Positions 41,708-51,246 are shown, counted from the stretch's first letter. The stretch: DNA of 64,000 nt from Chitinophaga sp. S165 (GCF_003182155.1 NZ_QGTG01000004.1:434001-498000), one strand, 5' to 3'. Numbers and translations are program-made. Notes: generated by a model from the sequence alone, not told the origin.

Positions 41708-42550
41708 ATGATCGCAACTATAGTAGGAACAGGATTAATAGGTGGATCACTGGCCATCAGCCTTAAAGAAAAAGGCGTGGCTAACTGGATAATTGGTGTG
41801 GACCAGAACGAAAGTAATCTGAAGAAAGCACAGGAACTGAAGATCATTGACGAAGGTGCTACTCTGGAAGACGCGATGCAACGTTCACAGCTTATCATAC
41901 TGGCTATTCCGGTAGACGGTATGCTGCAGATCATGCCCTCCGTACTTGATAAAGCAGGACCCGAACATGTGATCATGGACGTAGGTTCTACAAAACAAAA
42001 AATATTACAACTCGTTGCCGGACATCCCAACAGGGGGCGCTTTGTAGCTGCCCACCCGATGGCCGGCACGGAGTATTCCGGTCCGGAAGCAGCTATAAAA
42101 AACCTCTTCACGCAAAAGACCATGGTGTTATGCGATGTGAAGAACAGTGCTGAAGATGCACTGGAGCTCATTGAAAATATGGTAGACAAACTGCAGATGC
42201 GTCTTGTGTATATGAATGCGGAAGAGCATGACCTGCACACTGCCTATGTATCTCACATCTCCCATATCACTTCTTTTGCCCTGGCGCTAACAGTGCTGGA
42301 GAAAGAAAAAGAACAGGGCCGCATATTTGAACTGGCCAGTGGTGGTTTTGAATCTACCGTAAGGCTGGCAAAAAGCTCGCCTGATATGTGGGTGCCTATC
42401 TTCAAGCATAACCGTCATAATGTGCTGGACGTACTGGATGAACATATCCACCAGTTACAGCAAATGAGGCAGTTGCTGGAGAATGAAGACTACGAAACAT
42501 TCTATAAACTGATCCAGAAATCAAATAAGATCAGGAAAATATTAAAATAG
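41708..42550 (+). CDS. tyrA: Prephenate dehydrogenase
   Basis: Oxidatively decarboxylates prephenate to 4-hydroxyphenylpyruvate for tyrosine synthesis. It is 280 residues. The NAD-binding motif is at the N-terminus (IVGTGLIGGSLAISLKEKG). Active-site region HPMAGTEYSGPEAA follows, and EHDLHTAYVSHISHITSFAL lies in the helical dimerisation domain. No ACT or chorismate mutase domain is present. A 135-bp gap with a hairpin-forming inverted repeat separates it from the DAHP synthase gene. Confidence 0.94.
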   Translation: MIATIVGTGLIGGSLAISLKEKGVANWIIGVDQNESNLKKAQELKIIDEGATLEDAMQRSQLIILAIPVDGMLQIMPSVLDKAGPEHVIMDVGSTKQKILQLVAGHPNRGRFVAAHPMAGTEYSGPEAAIKNLFTQKTMVLCDVKNSAEDALELIENMVDKLQMRLVYMNAEEHDLHTAYVSHISHITSFALALTVLEKEKEQGRIFELASGGFESTVRLAKSSPDMWVPIFKHNRHNVLDVLDEHIHQLQQMRQLLENEDYETFYKLIQKSNKIRKILK

Positions 42551-42603
42551 CCGGTCGCCGTGTAGTGACTCATTTGCCGGGAAACTGAAAATGGATCACT
42601 AAC

Positions 42604-42659
42604 CGATAGTCGGACAGAAACAAGAAAACAAACAATCACTGGATTATGGACGACTATCG
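42604..42659 (+). promoter_or_regulatory. 9-bp inverted repeat before the DAHP synthase gene
   Basis: CGATAGTCG at 42604-42612 and its exact complement CGACTATCG at 42651-42659, 38-nt loop. It lies in the largest internal gap of the aromatic operon, ending 26 nt before the start codon. No T tract follows, so it is not a terminator. It could shape translation or processing. Confidence 0.35.
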
Positions 42660-42685
42660 TCTATGGTCTGAAAAGCGTCAAAACG

Positions 42686-43777
42686 ATGGAACAGATTCTC
42701 GCTAAAACAAAATTCTCTGATCCGGCTTCAGATAAGAAACCGCTGATCATTTCCGGTCCCTGCAGCGCAGAAACCGAAGAACAGGTATTGGACACAGCTC
42801 TGAGACTGGCTAAAACAGGTAAAGTAGACGTATTACGTGCAGGTATCTGGAAGCCACGTACCCGTCCGGGTTCTTTCGAAGGTATCGGTGTTACCGGTTT
42901 ACCATGGCTGCAGAAGGCAAAGGAACTGACCGGTCTTCCACTGGCTGTAGAAGTTGCAACTGCTAAACAGGTTGAAGAAGCTCTGCAGCATGGTGTAGAT
43001 ATCCTCTGGATCGGCGCCCGTACTACTGTGAATCCGTTCTCCGTACAGGAAGTTGCTGACGCACTGAAAGGTGTGGATACGACTGTTCTGATCAAAAACC
43101 CGATCAATCCTGACCTCGAACTGTGGATCGGTGCTGTAGAACGTGTACGCAACTCAGGCATCACCAAGATTGGTCTGATCCACCGTGGATTCTCCAGCTA
43201 TGGCAATACTGAATACCGTAACGCTCCGATGTGGCACCTGCCTATCGAAATGAAACGTCGTATGCCTGAACTGCCAATGATCTGTGATCCTAGCCACATC
43301 AGCGGCCGCCGCGATATTCTGCAGGAAGTTTCTCAGGAAGCGGTTGACCTGGATTACGATGGTCTGATGCTGGAATCACACATCGATCCTGACAAAGCAT
43401 GGAGCGATGCGAAACAACAGGTTACTCCTGAAAGACTGGCAGAAATTTTGGATGGTATCACCTGGCGTCATGAGCGCACAGATCAGAAAGAATTCAACTC
43501 TGCGCTGGATAAACTCCGTGGTCAGATCAACCAGATCGATGATGAGATCATGCTGCTGCTGGGCAACCGTATGAAGATCGCTGAGAAGATCGGTATCTAC
43601 AAGAAAGAGAACAATGTGACCATCCTGCAAACTAACCGCTGGAACGAGATCCTGCAACGCGGTATCTCTAAGGGTGAGAAACTGGGCCTGACAAAAGATT
43701 TCATCCTGAAATACTTTGATGCAGTACACCTGGAATCCATCAACAGGCAGAACAGAGTGATGAACGAAGACAAATAG
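42686..43777 (+). CDS. Bifunctional DAHP synthase / chorismate mutase
   Basis: Fuses the first step of the shikimate pathway with the chorismate-to-prephenate step. It is 363 residues. Residues about 1-262 are a type I-beta DAHP synthase (LIISGPCSAETEEQVLDTA, GIWKPRTRPGSFEG, LIHRGFSSYG, ICDPSHISGRRD). Residues about 272-357 are an AroQ-class chorismate mutase (ALDKLRGQINQIDDEIMLLLGNRMKIAEKIGIYKKENN). In homologues with this fusion the mutase domain also makes the synthase sensitive to prephenate or chorismate. The fusion explains why PheA and TyrA here lack mutase domains. Confidence 0.95.
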   Translation: MEQILAKTKFSDPASDKKPLIISGPCSAETEEQVLDTALRLAKTGKVDVLRAGIWKPRTRPGSFEGIGVTGLPWLQKAKELTGLPLAVEVATAKQVEEALQHGVDILWIGARTTVNPFSVQEVADALKGVDTTVLIKNPINPDLELWIGAVERVRNSGITKIGLIHRGFSSYGNTEYRNAPMWHLPIEMKRRMPELPMICDPSHISGRRDILQEVSQEAVDLDYDGLMLESHIDPDKAWSDAKQQVTPERLAEILDGITWRHERTDQKEFNSALDKLRGQINQIDDEIMLLLGNRMKIAEKIGIYKKENNVTILQTNRWNEILQRGISKGEKLGLTKDFILKYFDAVHLESINRQNRVMNEDK

Positions 43778-43791
43778 ACTTAATACAAAAT

Positions 43792-44817
43792 ATGAGAACG
43801 TTATCTTACCAGTTCCAGCATAGTAATACGAAATATTATCTGGGAGAAAGCCTGCAACAGCTGGGCAATTATGCCGATCCATCCAGAACAGTACTGGTAG
43901 TGGATGAGAATGTGGATCAACACCACGGGCAAAAATTGGCTGGCTGGCGAAAGCTGGTGATCCCGGATGGAGAAGAGAACAAAAGCGGTGAAGTCCTTGA
44001 GCAGATCATCAATGGTCTGATCGAACTGGAAGCAGACCGCAAAACCATGCTGATAGGTATTGGCGGTGGTATGACCACTGACCTGACCGGCTATGCGGCC
44101 AGCATTTACATGCGGGGCATGCCAGTAGGTTTTGTTCCTACTACTTTGCTGGCACAGGTGGATGCGTCTATTGGTGGCAAGAACGGTATCAACCATGGTA
44201 AACATAAGAACATGCTGGGTACCATCCGCCAGCCGGAGTTCATTCTGTTTGATTATTCACTGCCGCTGACAATGCCGGCAGAAGAATGGCACAACGGCTT
44301 TGCGGAGATCATCAAGTATGCGTGCATTCTCGATGCCAGCCTGTTCACCTACCTGGAAGACAACCGTGATAAAGCTATGCAGCGCGATGTGGCCGTACTG
44401 GAATACCTGGTGGAACGTTCTGTGGAACTGAAAACCAAAGTAGTGCTGGAAGATGAATTTGAGACTGCGTCAAGACGCTGGCTTAACTTTGGCCATACGC
44501 TCGGACATGCTGTGGAGAAGATCGAGAACATTGCACATGGCAGGGCAGTGGCCATCGGTATGGTAGCTGCCGCCAAGATCTCAGAAAAGCTGAAAGGATT
44601 GCCTGTTGATCAGACCAACAGGTTGATCCGCCTCATTAATGATTACCAGTTGCCGGTTACGCTGACCTCTAACAAGGAAGAAGTGTTCAACATCTTCAAG
44701 CTGGATAAGAAGCGGGAAAAAGATGCGATTCATTTTGTACTGCTCGAAGAAATAGGGAAGGCTACTACACAGCCTGTGCCTATTGCAGAACTGAAGCAAA
44801 TGCTGGATGAACTATAA
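43792..44817 (+). CDS. aroB: 3-dehydroquinate synthase
   Basis: Cyclises DAHP to 3-dehydroquinate with NAD and a divalent metal, second step of the shikimate pathway. It is 341 residues. Visible features are IGGGMTTDLTGYAASIYMRG (NAD-binding), FVPTTLLAQVDASIGGKNGINHGKHKN, and the metal-binding His region RRWLNFGHTLGHAVEK. It follows the bifunctional gene by 14 nt and precedes aroA by 11 nt. Confidence 0.95.
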   Translation: MRTLSYQFQHSNTKYYLGESLQQLGNYADPSRTVLVVDENVDQHHGQKLAGWRKLVIPDGEENKSGEVLEQIINGLIELEADRKTMLIGIGGGMTTDLTGYAASIYMRGMPVGFVPTTLLAQVDASIGGKNGINHGKHKNMLGTIRQPEFILFDYSLPLTMPAEEWHNGFAEIIKYACILDASLFTYLEDNRDKAMQRDVAVLEYLVERSVELKTKVVLEDEFETASRRWLNFGHTLGHAVEKIENIAHGRAVAIGMVAAAKISEKLKGLPVDQTNRLIRLINDYQLPVTLTSNKEEVFNIFKLDKKREKDAIHFVLLEEIGKATTQPVPIAELKQMLDEL

Positions 44818-44828
44818 AACTAAAAATT

Positions 44829-46115
44829 ATGCAAGTAACAATATCACCCGGCGCTATCAGTGGTACAGTGACCGCCAATCCATCCAAAAGTGCTATGCAA
44901 CGTGCTGTTGCGGCAGCGCTGCTGAGCAATGGTACCAGCATTATCCGCAATCCCGGTCTGAGCAATGACTGCCTGGCTGCGTTGGATGTGGCCGGAAAAC
45001 TGGGTGCCGTTATCAAACGTAATGAGGACCATGTTGAAATTATAAGCAAAGGGATCTATCCTGCTGCTGAAAATAAAGAGATCAATTGCGGGGAGTCCGG
45101 TCTCGGTATCCGCATGTTCACGCCTATTGCGGCCCTCTCAGATCAGGCAATTACCATCAACGGACATGGTAGTCTCACTACCCGCCCGATGGACTTCTTT
45201 GAAGCAGTATTGCCTCAACTGGATGTAAAATGCACCACCCGTGAAGGGAAACTCCCATTGAACATACAAGGTCCGCTGAAAGCTAAGAACATCACCATTG
45301 ATGGCTCACTGAGCTCCCAGTTCCTCACCGGTCTGCTGATGGCATATGGTGCAGTAGCGGAAGATGTGACCATCACCGTAAAAGATCTGAAAAGCAAACC
45401 TTACATCGCACTAACACTGCAACTGATGGAGCAGTTTGGTGTACAGGTAAAAGAAGAGAACTTTGAAAAATTCCACTTTGGTAAACGCCAGGCTTACAAG
45501 GCCGGTGAATATACAGTGGAAGGAGACTGGAGTGGTGCTGCGTTCCTGCTGGTAGCTGCGGCTGTAGCCGGTAAAGCAGAAGTACATCATCTAAATACAC
45601 AATCTGCACAATCAGATAAAGCCATCCTGGAGGCCCTTGAAAAAGCAGGTGCATCATTGTTGCCAGGTGTCTTTACTGTGATCGTGGAGAAAAATAAACT
45701 GCAGGCTTTCGACTTCGATGCAACTGACTGTCCTGACCTGTTTCCTCCGTTGGTAGCCCTTGCTGCTAATTGCGAAGGCACTACAAAGATCATTGGTGTG
45801 AACAGACTGGCGCATAAAGAAAGTGACCGTGGCAAGACCTTGCAGGAGGAATTTGGTAAAATGGGTATCACCATTGATCTGCACGGCGATGAGATGTTGG
45901 TACACGGCGGCACTGGCATTAAAGGAGCCGTTGTAAGTTCCCACAATGACCATCGTATCGCGATGGCCTGTGCAGTAGCTGCTCTTACAGCAGATGCGCC
46001 GGTGATCATCGAAGATGCAGAAGCCATTAACAAATCATATCCTGAGTTCTATGAACATTTGGAGAAGATCGGTGGTATAGTAAAAAAGCAGGGATCAGTA
46101 AGCCTGACGCATTAA
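44829..46115 (+). CDS. aroA: 3-phosphoshikimate 1-carboxyvinyltransferase (EPSP synthase)
   Basis: Transfers enolpyruvate from PEP to shikimate 3-phosphate. It is 428 residues in two inside-out alpha/beta domains. Visible blocks are TVTANPSKSAMQRAVAAALLSNG (substrate-binding Lys-Ser), CGESGLGIRMFTPIA (the family's GxSGTxxR equivalent), DGSLSSQFLTGLLMA and HKESDRGKTLQEEFGKMG. The last of these carries the catalytic Glu and Arg region. C-terminal SHNDHRIAMACAVAAL is also standard. Confidence 0.95.
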   Translation: MQVTISPGAISGTVTANPSKSAMQRAVAAALLSNGTSIIRNPGLSNDCLAALDVAGKLGAVIKRNEDHVEIISKGIYPAAENKEINCGESGLGIRMFTPIAALSDQAITINGHGSLTTRPMDFFEAVLPQLDVKCTTREGKLPLNIQGPLKAKNITIDGSLSSQFLTGLLMAYGAVAEDVTITVKDLKSKPYIALTLQLMEQFGVQVKEENFEKFHFGKRQAYKAGEYTVEGDWSGAAFLLVAAAVAGKAEVHHLNTQSAQSDKAILEALEKAGASLLPGVFTVIVEKNKLQAFDFDATDCPDLFPPLVALAANCEGTTKIIGVNRLAHKESDRGKTLQEEFGKMGITIDLHGDEMLVHGGTGIKGAVVSSHNDHRIAMACAVAALTADAPVIIEDAEAINKSYPEFYEHLEKIGGIVKKQGSVSLTH

Positions 46116-46184
46116 TAGAAGCAGGGCTAACTAAAAAGGATAGATCGTCTCTTTTAGTCAGCGCTGAAAAAATACACAAACAGC

Positions 46185-47180
46185 ATGAACAGCTTTGGTA
46201 GATTATTCCGGGTGAATGTTTTTGGAGAATCGCATGGCGCCAGCGTAGGCGTGAATATTGATGGTATTCCTGCCGGTATTCCGCTTACACAGGAAGATTT
46301 CCTGCCTGACCTGGAAAGACGTAAAGCCGGTGCCAAGGGTACCACACCCCGTAAGGAAGAGGATCTGCCTTACATCAAATCCGGTGTATTTAACGATCGC
46401 ACAACAGGTGCTCCTATTACAATATTATTTGAGAACAACAATACCCGCAGTACTGACTATGAGAAACTGCGTGAGTTTCCCCGTCCCGGTCATGCAGACT
46501 TTGTGGCTACCCACAAATATGGTGGCTTTGAAGATTATCGTGGCGGAGGTCATTTCAGCGGTCGTCTGACCCTGAACTTGGTTGCAGCTGGTGTGATCGC
46601 TAAAAAGATCCTCGGGCCTGGTATTTCCGTAAAGGCTACATTGATCGAAGTAGGTGGTTTGCCTGATGCTGAAAAGGGACTGGAAGCAGCAATTGCTGCT
46701 AAAGATTCCGTAGGTGGTATCGTGGAATGTGTTGTTGAAGGATTGCCTATCGGTCTCGGAGAGCCTTTCTTTGATTCTGTGGAATCCACTATCGCGCATG
46801 CCGTATTCTCTATCCCCGCTATTAAGGGCATCGAGTTCGGTTCTGGTTTTGCCGCTGCCCGCATGAAAGGAGTAGAGCATAATGATGCCATCCTGGATGC
46901 AACAGGTAAAACGGCTACCAACCACGCTGGTGGGGTAGTAGGAGGTATCACGAACGGTAATCCCCTGGTATTCCGTGTGGCCGTAAAGCCTACCTCCAGC
47001 ACACCTAAAGAACAACACACACTCAATATAAAAAGCGGTGAAGTGGAAAGCTTCAGCGTAAAAGGACGTCACGACCTCTGTATCGCACTGAGGGTACCGG
47101 TAGTGCTGGAAGCTGTAGCAGCTATGGCCCTGGCTGACTTTATGCTGCTCGAGCAAAGAAGCGGCAGAGTGTTTAAATAA
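46185..47180 (+). CDS. aroC: Chorismate synthase
   Basis: Converts EPSP to chorismate with reduced FMN. It is 331 residues, slightly shorter than the 350-390 common elsewhere. The N-terminal signature FRVNVFGESHGASVGVNIDGIPAGIPL, with an active-site His, is present. Further FMN-site blocks are RPGHADFVATHKYGGFEDYRGGGHFSGRLT and EHNDAILDATGKTATNHAGGVVGGITNGNP. It is the last gene of the aromatic operon. aroD, aroE and aroK are not in the window. A strong terminator follows. Confidence 0.95.
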   Translation: MNSFGRLFRVNVFGESHGASVGVNIDGIPAGIPLTQEDFLPDLERRKAGAKGTTPRKEEDLPYIKSGVFNDRTTGAPITILFENNNTRSTDYEKLREFPRPGHADFVATHKYGGFEDYRGGGHFSGRLTLNLVAAGVIAKKILGPGISVKATLIEVGGLPDAEKGLEAAIAAKDSVGGIVECVVEGLPIGLGEPFFDSVESTIAHAVFSIPAIKGIEFGSGFAAARMKGVEHNDAILDATGKTATNHAGGVVGGITNGNPLVFRVAVKPTSSTPKEQHTLNIKSGEVESFSVKGRHDLCIALRVPVVLEAVAAMALADFMLLEQRSGRVFK

Positions 47181-47207
47181 TAGCTTTTACTCCCTTGAGA
47201 GGATACA

Positions 47208-47244
47208 AAAAAGGCGAATGAGATACTCATTCGCCTTTTTCTAT
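47208..47244. terminator. Bidirectional terminator, aroC/FKBP
   Basis: 15-bp perfect stem (47208-47222 with 47226-47240), 3-nt loop. The arms start and end in A and T runs, giving T tracts on both strands, as fits two convergent genes. Confidence 0.93.
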
Positions 47245-47256
47245 TTTAAGCTAAAA

Positions 47257-47982
47257 CTATTTTTCAATCGCGATCAGTTCTACTTCAAACACCAGGGTGC
47301 TGTTAGGACCGATTTTCGGACCTGCCTGACGGTCGCCGTAAGCCAGATCGGAAGGGATGAACAACTTCCATTTAGAACCTACAGGCATCAGCTGTAAAGC
47401 TTCTGTCCAGCCTTTGATAACACCGCTAACAGGGAAGGAGATAGGCTGACCTCTCTCTACAGAACTATCGAAAACAGTACCGTCTATCAACGTACCATGA
47501 TAGTGTGTTTTTACCTTGTCATTGATGGTTGGTTTAGGACCGGTACCTTCTGTGACAATCTGGTACTGTAAACCGCTAGGCAGTGCAACCACGCCTGGTT
47601 TGGTTTTATTTTCCGCCAGGAACTGTTCGCCGGCAGCCTTGTTTTTTTGCATTTTCTCAGCTTTTAACTGTTGTAAATAATCACTAACACTCATATTACC
47701 TTGTTCTTTTGTTATTAATGGTGTGCCCCCGCTAACAGCTTCTTTCAGCGCTTTTGCCAGTATATCGGTCTTAACGCTGTCGAGGCCCTGGGTTTTCAGC
47801 ATGTTGCCAAATTCCAGGCCAATAGCATAACTGATGGTATCCAGTTTTGTTTGCAATAAAGGGGCCGGTGCTACAGCTACCGGAACTTCCTCATCTTTTT
47901 TGGATTTCTTCTTCTTCTTTTGTGCGTAACCAGGAAGGGTAGCCACGCCCAAAATTCCAAGTAATAGGGCTTTTCTGATCAT
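47257..47982 (-). CDS. FKBP-type peptidyl-prolyl isomerase (FkpA/Mip-like)
   Basis: 241 residues. A signal peptide (MIRKALLLGILGVATLPGYAQ) is followed by a Lys-rich stretch. An alpha-helical dimerisation-type domain lies at about 45-125 (ISYAIGLEFGNMLKTQGLDSVKTDILAKAL). The FKBP catalytic domain is at about 130-241 (VKTHYHGTLIDGTVFDSSVERGQPISFPVSGVIKGWTEALQLMPVGSKWKLFIPSDLAYG). It catalyses proline isomerisation during folding of exported proteins in the periplasm. Single gene, convergent with aroC. Confidence 0.93.
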   Translation of the reverse strand: MIRKALLLGILGVATLPGYAQKKKKKSKKDEEVPVAVAPAPLLQTKLDTISYAIGLEFGNMLKTQGLDSVKTDILAKALKEAVSGGTPLITKEQGNMSVSDYLQQLKAEKMQKNKAAGEQFLAENKTKPGVVALPSGLQYQIVTEGTGPKPTINDKVKTHYHGTLIDGTVFDSSVERGQPISFPVSGVIKGWTEALQLMPVGSKWKLFIPSDLAYGDRQAGPKIGPNSTLVFEVELIAIEK

Positions 47983-48053
47983 ATAATGGTTTATTGAACT
48001 GTACTAAAATACTCCTGCAGGACACCCCGCAGGAATGGCCTGCAAGTTAGTAA

Positions 48054-49952
48054 CTATTTGATTACCGGCAACTCTATATGAGAAGCGTGCTGAGCGTCGT
48101 GGTAAATACGGATGTCTGCTTTGCGGAAATCTTTATCATCACAGGTATAGATGTTGGTAAACACCTGGGGATTCCTATCCACCAGTGGGAACCAGCTGCT
48201 TTGTACCTGTACCATGATCTTATGCCCTTTTTTGAAAGTATGAGCGATGTCCGGCATATTAAAATTAACGTCAGTAGGCGTATTAGGCTTAAAGGCCTCA
48301 GGCTTTTCAAAGCTGTTACGATACTTGCCACGCATGATCTCGCCGCGTACCAGCATCTGATAACCTCCCATCGGATAAGTGGCGGAAGGTACCCTGCGGT
48401 GATCGCTAGGGGCCTCCTGCTCATATTTGAAATCGTTCGGGAACACGTCGATCAGCTTCACTACAAAGTCTGCGTCAGTACCACTGGTACTTACCACCAG
48501 TTTGGCCACCAGCGGACCTGCCACTGTTACGTCTTCTGTTAGTACCGAAGTTTCAAATACAGCCACGTCCGGACGTCTTGCAGCAAAGCGCTGATCGTCC
48601 GTCATGTAGTTGATGGTACGGTTAAAATGTACATCTTCAGTGTATGGCACCGGTTTCGCAGGATCACTTACGTATTCGGTAAAGCTACCCGCATTAAGCG
48701 GTTTGCTGAAGTCCAGTTTACCATTAGCCTGCAGATACAGCGATTTGTTCTGCATATTAGCCAGTGGCCATTGTGACAATTTATGCCATCGATTTTCTCC
48801 CGTGAAGAAGATAGTGGCTTCGGCAATACTGTCCGCCGTTCCTTTCCCTTTCAGGTAGTAGTTGAAGAAAGGTACTTCTACATTTTCCTGGTACCAATAG
48901 GAGGTCGCACTGCCAAAGTGTACATTACCCAGGGAAGAGCCATTGTTTGTTCTCGAAGACCATTGTCCGTGATACCAAGGCCCCATTACAATACGGTTGT
49001 TAGCTTTACCGCTTTGTTTTTCAATAGCTTTATAAGTGTTCCAGGCGCCGAAGCAGTCTTCCGCATCGAACAGACCGCCTACTTCCAGCATAGCCGGTTG
49101 TACGCTGGTCAGGAATTGCCTTACGTTACGGGCTTTCCACCAGTTGTCCAGGTCAGGATGCGCCATGATATCCTTCCAGAAAGCAATGCTGTCACCCATT
49201 AAGCGGGTGAAGTTCTTTACGGCTCCTGTACGGAGGTAAAAGTCGTAGTTGTCATTATTGTGGTACTCAAAACCGGTAGGGCCAACTGTAGTAGGTTTGG
49301 GTCTTGGTTTACCAAAGCTGGTATAGAATGCGAAGGCGTCTGTAATAAAAAAGGCGCCATTATGGTGAAAGTCGTCTCCGATGAACCAGTCAGTAACCGG
49401 CGCTTGTGGGCTAACGGCCTTTAATGCCGGGTGACCGCTCAACGCGGCCATAGTAGAATAGAAGCCTGGATAAGAAATACCCAATACGCCCACATTGCCG
49501 TTATTGTTTTCCAGGTTCTTTACCAGCCAGTCGATCGTGTCGTAGGTATCACTGGCTTCATCGATGTCCTGTTTGTTCTTTTTATTGGGATTATAAGGCC
49601 GTACGTCCACGAAAGTACCCTCACTCATCCAACGGCCTCTCACGTCCTGCATAACGAAATAATAGCCCTCGCGCAGGTACGTATTAAAGTGACTGCCCCA
49701 CAGCGGTAGCCATTTATCTTCTCCGTAAGGCGCACACGAATAAGGTGTACGGGACATGAGGATGGGATGTTTCTCCGATTTGTCTTTCGGCATGTAGATG
49801 GAGGTGAACAATTTTACCCCATCACGCATTGGGATGTACACCTCTTTTTTGATGAAGTTCTCACGCACCCATGCAGAGTCCTGATTGATGCCTTTCACGC
49901 AGGAAGCGTGGAGGAATAACGCTGCAATCATCAGCGATAGCAATTTTCTCAT
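48054..49952 (-). CDS. CocE/NonD-family hydrolase (X-Pro dipeptidyl-peptidase-like)
   Basis: 632 residues from the ATG at 49952, which begins a signal peptide (MRKLLSLMIAALFLHASC; the Cys may be lipidated). The longer in-frame extension to 50123 would overlap the next gene and hide the signal. Residues about 30-330 form the alpha/beta-hydrolase domain with YIPMRDGVKLFTSIYMPKD and the nucleophile Ser in LGISYPGFYSTMAAL. The C-terminal 250 residues are the jelly-roll domain of this family (VPYTEDVHFNRTINYMTDDQRFAARRPDVAVFETS). Substrates range from acyl esters and beta-lactams to X-Pro peptides; which one applies is unknown. Confidence 0.9.
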   Translation of the reverse strand: MRKLLSLMIAALFLHASCVKGINQDSAWVRENFIKKEVYIPMRDGVKLFTSIYMPKDKSEKHPILMSRTPYSCAPYGEDKWLPLWGSHFNTYLREGYYFVMQDVRGRWMSEGTFVDVRPYNPNKKNKQDIDEASDTYDTIDWLVKNLENNNGNVGVLGISYPGFYSTMAALSGHPALKAVSPQAPVTDWFIGDDFHHNGAFFITDAFAFYTSFGKPRPKPTTVGPTGFEYHNNDNYDFYLRTGAVKNFTRLMGDSIAFWKDIMAHPDLDNWWKARNVRQFLTSVQPAMLEVGGLFDAEDCFGAWNTYKAIEKQSGKANNRIVMGPWYHGQWSSRTNNGSSLGNVHFGSATSYWYQENVEVPFFNYYLKGKGTADSIAEATIFFTGENRWHKLSQWPLANMQNKSLYLQANGKLDFSKPLNAGSFTEYVSDPAKPVPYTEDVHFNRTINYMTDDQRFAARRPDVAVFETSVLTEDVTVAGPLVAKLVVSTSGTDADFVVKLIDVFPNDFKYEQEAPSDHRRVPSATYPMGGYQMLVRGEIMRGKYRNSFEKPEAFKPNTPTDVNFNMPDIAHTFKKGHKIMVQVQSSWFPLVDRNPQVFTNIYTCDDKDFRKADIRIYHDAQHASHIELPVIK

Positions 49953-49999
49953 AAGTCGTTTTAATGATTTTGTTAGGTCTGGACAGTTTGTCTGTGTTC

Positions 50000-50350
50000 T
50001 TAGGATGACAGGCTCTCCCTGTCTTTTTTGGGCAATGATTTTACTACCAGGTCGTAAGAGTCTCTGATCCACTGATAGAGCAAACGGCTTGGTATATTGG
50101 AATGTACGTCTACCGTATTCCAATGTTTCTTATTCATATGATAGCCGGGTGTAACACCGTCATATCGTTCCCTTAGTTCAACCGCTATTTCAGGATCGCA
50201 CTTCAGGTTGATCGAGTCAAAGCTATCAACGTTAGTGAGTGAGAACATCTTACCTTTTACCTTGTATACAAGAGTTTCTTCACCGAACGGAAACTCTTCC
50301 GTAACGCCTGGCAACGATAAACAATATTCCCGGAATTGTTCAATATTCAT
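50000..50350 (-). CDS. MmcQ/YjbR family DNA-binding-like protein
   Basis: 116 residues. It shows the MmcQ/YjbR pattern: MNIEQFREYCLSLPGVTEEFPFGEETLVYKVKGKMFSLTN, then LKCDPEIAVELRERYDGVTPGYHMNKKHWNTV, and a C-terminal helix IRDSYDLVVKSLPKKDRE. The fold resembles the CyaY/MotA C-domain-like double-wing DNA-binding fold; the real function is unknown. It lies 47 nt upstream of the CocE-type gene on the same strand. Confidence 0.9.
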   Translation of the reverse strand: MNIEQFREYCLSLPGVTEEFPFGEETLVYKVKGKMFSLTNVDSFDSINLKCDPEIAVELRERYDGVTPGYHMNKKHWNTVDVHSNIPSRLLYQWIRDSYDLVVKSLPKKDRESLSS

Positions 50351-50391
50351 ATCCGTAGTAATGTGAAGTCAAGCTAGATACGGTCAAAGAT

Positions 50392-50425
50392 AAAAAAAAG
50401 AGGCCAACCTTCTGGAAGATTGGCC
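50392..50425 (-). terminator. Terminator of the two-helix membrane protein gene
   Basis: 10-bp stem (50402-50411 with 50416-50425, one G-U or mismatch) with a 4-nt loop. It is followed on the minus strand by CTC and eight T (plus-strand A run 50392-50399). Confidence 0.85.
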
Positions 50426-50488
50426 CTTGTTATAAATAGAGGTTGATAGTTCACTACATGCAGCAGATATGGTTGGTTTATGATGAAT

Positions 50489-51007
50489 TTAAAGCTTGGT
50501 GATAGCGAGGATCACGCGGGAATAACGCCCGTATACGATCTCTACCTGCTGACCGGCTTTGAAATCATCCAGTCTGCCACGCATCCAGTAAAACAACCGT
50601 TTTCTTTTCCGTACACCTTCCTGTTTTACAATGAAGCTGGTCTGCATCTCATTGTTACCCTGGTAGATCATTTCCAGCGGTACCTGGATCTGTCCTTTCT
50701 CTAATTTGGTCAGATCCTTTTTGATCGTATAGTAACGTACATCCGTCACCTTGATCAATGCAAAGATCAGCACTAATACAAAAGACATTAGCCAAACCCA
50801 GAACCACACGTTCTTATAGGAGAACAAGGACTGATTGATTTCTTCGTCGCTGAGACGTTTGGCAAGAAAGAATTGAGGTACAAAAGCGGCGATAATCACT
50901 AAAAACACGCCGATAGCAATGAATTTGTAGATCTGCCTAGTGTTCTTTTTCAACGCATCCTGAAGATGAAATATCTCTTCGGTGGTCATAAAAGAGTAAT
51001 CCTGCAT
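50489..51007 (-). CDS. Membrane protein of unknown function (two membrane helices)
   Basis: 172 residues. Two clear membrane segments lie at about 27-48 (FIAIGVFLVIIAAFVPQFFL) and 66-87 (VWFWVWLMSFVLVLIFALI). A C-terminal soluble domain of about 80 residues follows (VRYYTIKKDLTKLEKGQIQVPLEMIY, ending in QVEIVYGRYSRVILAI). The C-terminal part is beta-rich and basic. I do not recognise a family. It stands alone, divergent from the AraC-type regulator. Confidence 0.65.
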   Translation of the reverse strand: MQDYSFMTTEEIFHLQDALKKNTRQIYKFIAIGVFLVIIAAFVPQFFLAKRLSDEEINQSLFSYKNVWFWVWLMSFVLVLIFALIKVTDVRYYTIKKDLTKLEKGQIQVPLEMIYQGNNEMQTSFIVKQEGVRKRKRLFYWMRGRLDDFKAGQQVEIVYGRYSRVILAITKL

Positions 51008-51246
51008 AAGTATATTGGTTTTTCTTATATCTAATTTATATAAAATATTATTAAAATAATGATAATGTTTACGCGAATCCTGTCAACTTAGTATTAGTGT
51101 GACTTAAGATCTTGGTAATCAGGAAAAGATTTTTTATAGAAACTCCGGGATATTACATACAAAAGACAAATCAGCAGATACAGAATTGTGTGGCAACGCA
51201 CAAATTGCAGCGCCGGTACTCAAATTTTCCTCATCTGAAAACATCT

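Noticed and set aside
42646..42705. Short ORF (MDDYRLWSEKRQNDGTDSR) before the DAHP synthase gene as a third aromatic leader
   Set aside because: Only one Tyr and one Trp, overlaps the real start codon, and no terminator follows.
46126..46162. Hairpin before aroC as an additional attenuator
   Set aside because: The 10-bp stem has a mismatch, no T tract and no leader ORF; it is likely incidental.
46425..47156. Long antisense ORF (243 residues) opposite aroC
   Set aside because: Codon-bias shadow of a real gene; similar antisense frames occur over ilvD, aroA and tyrA, with no family features.
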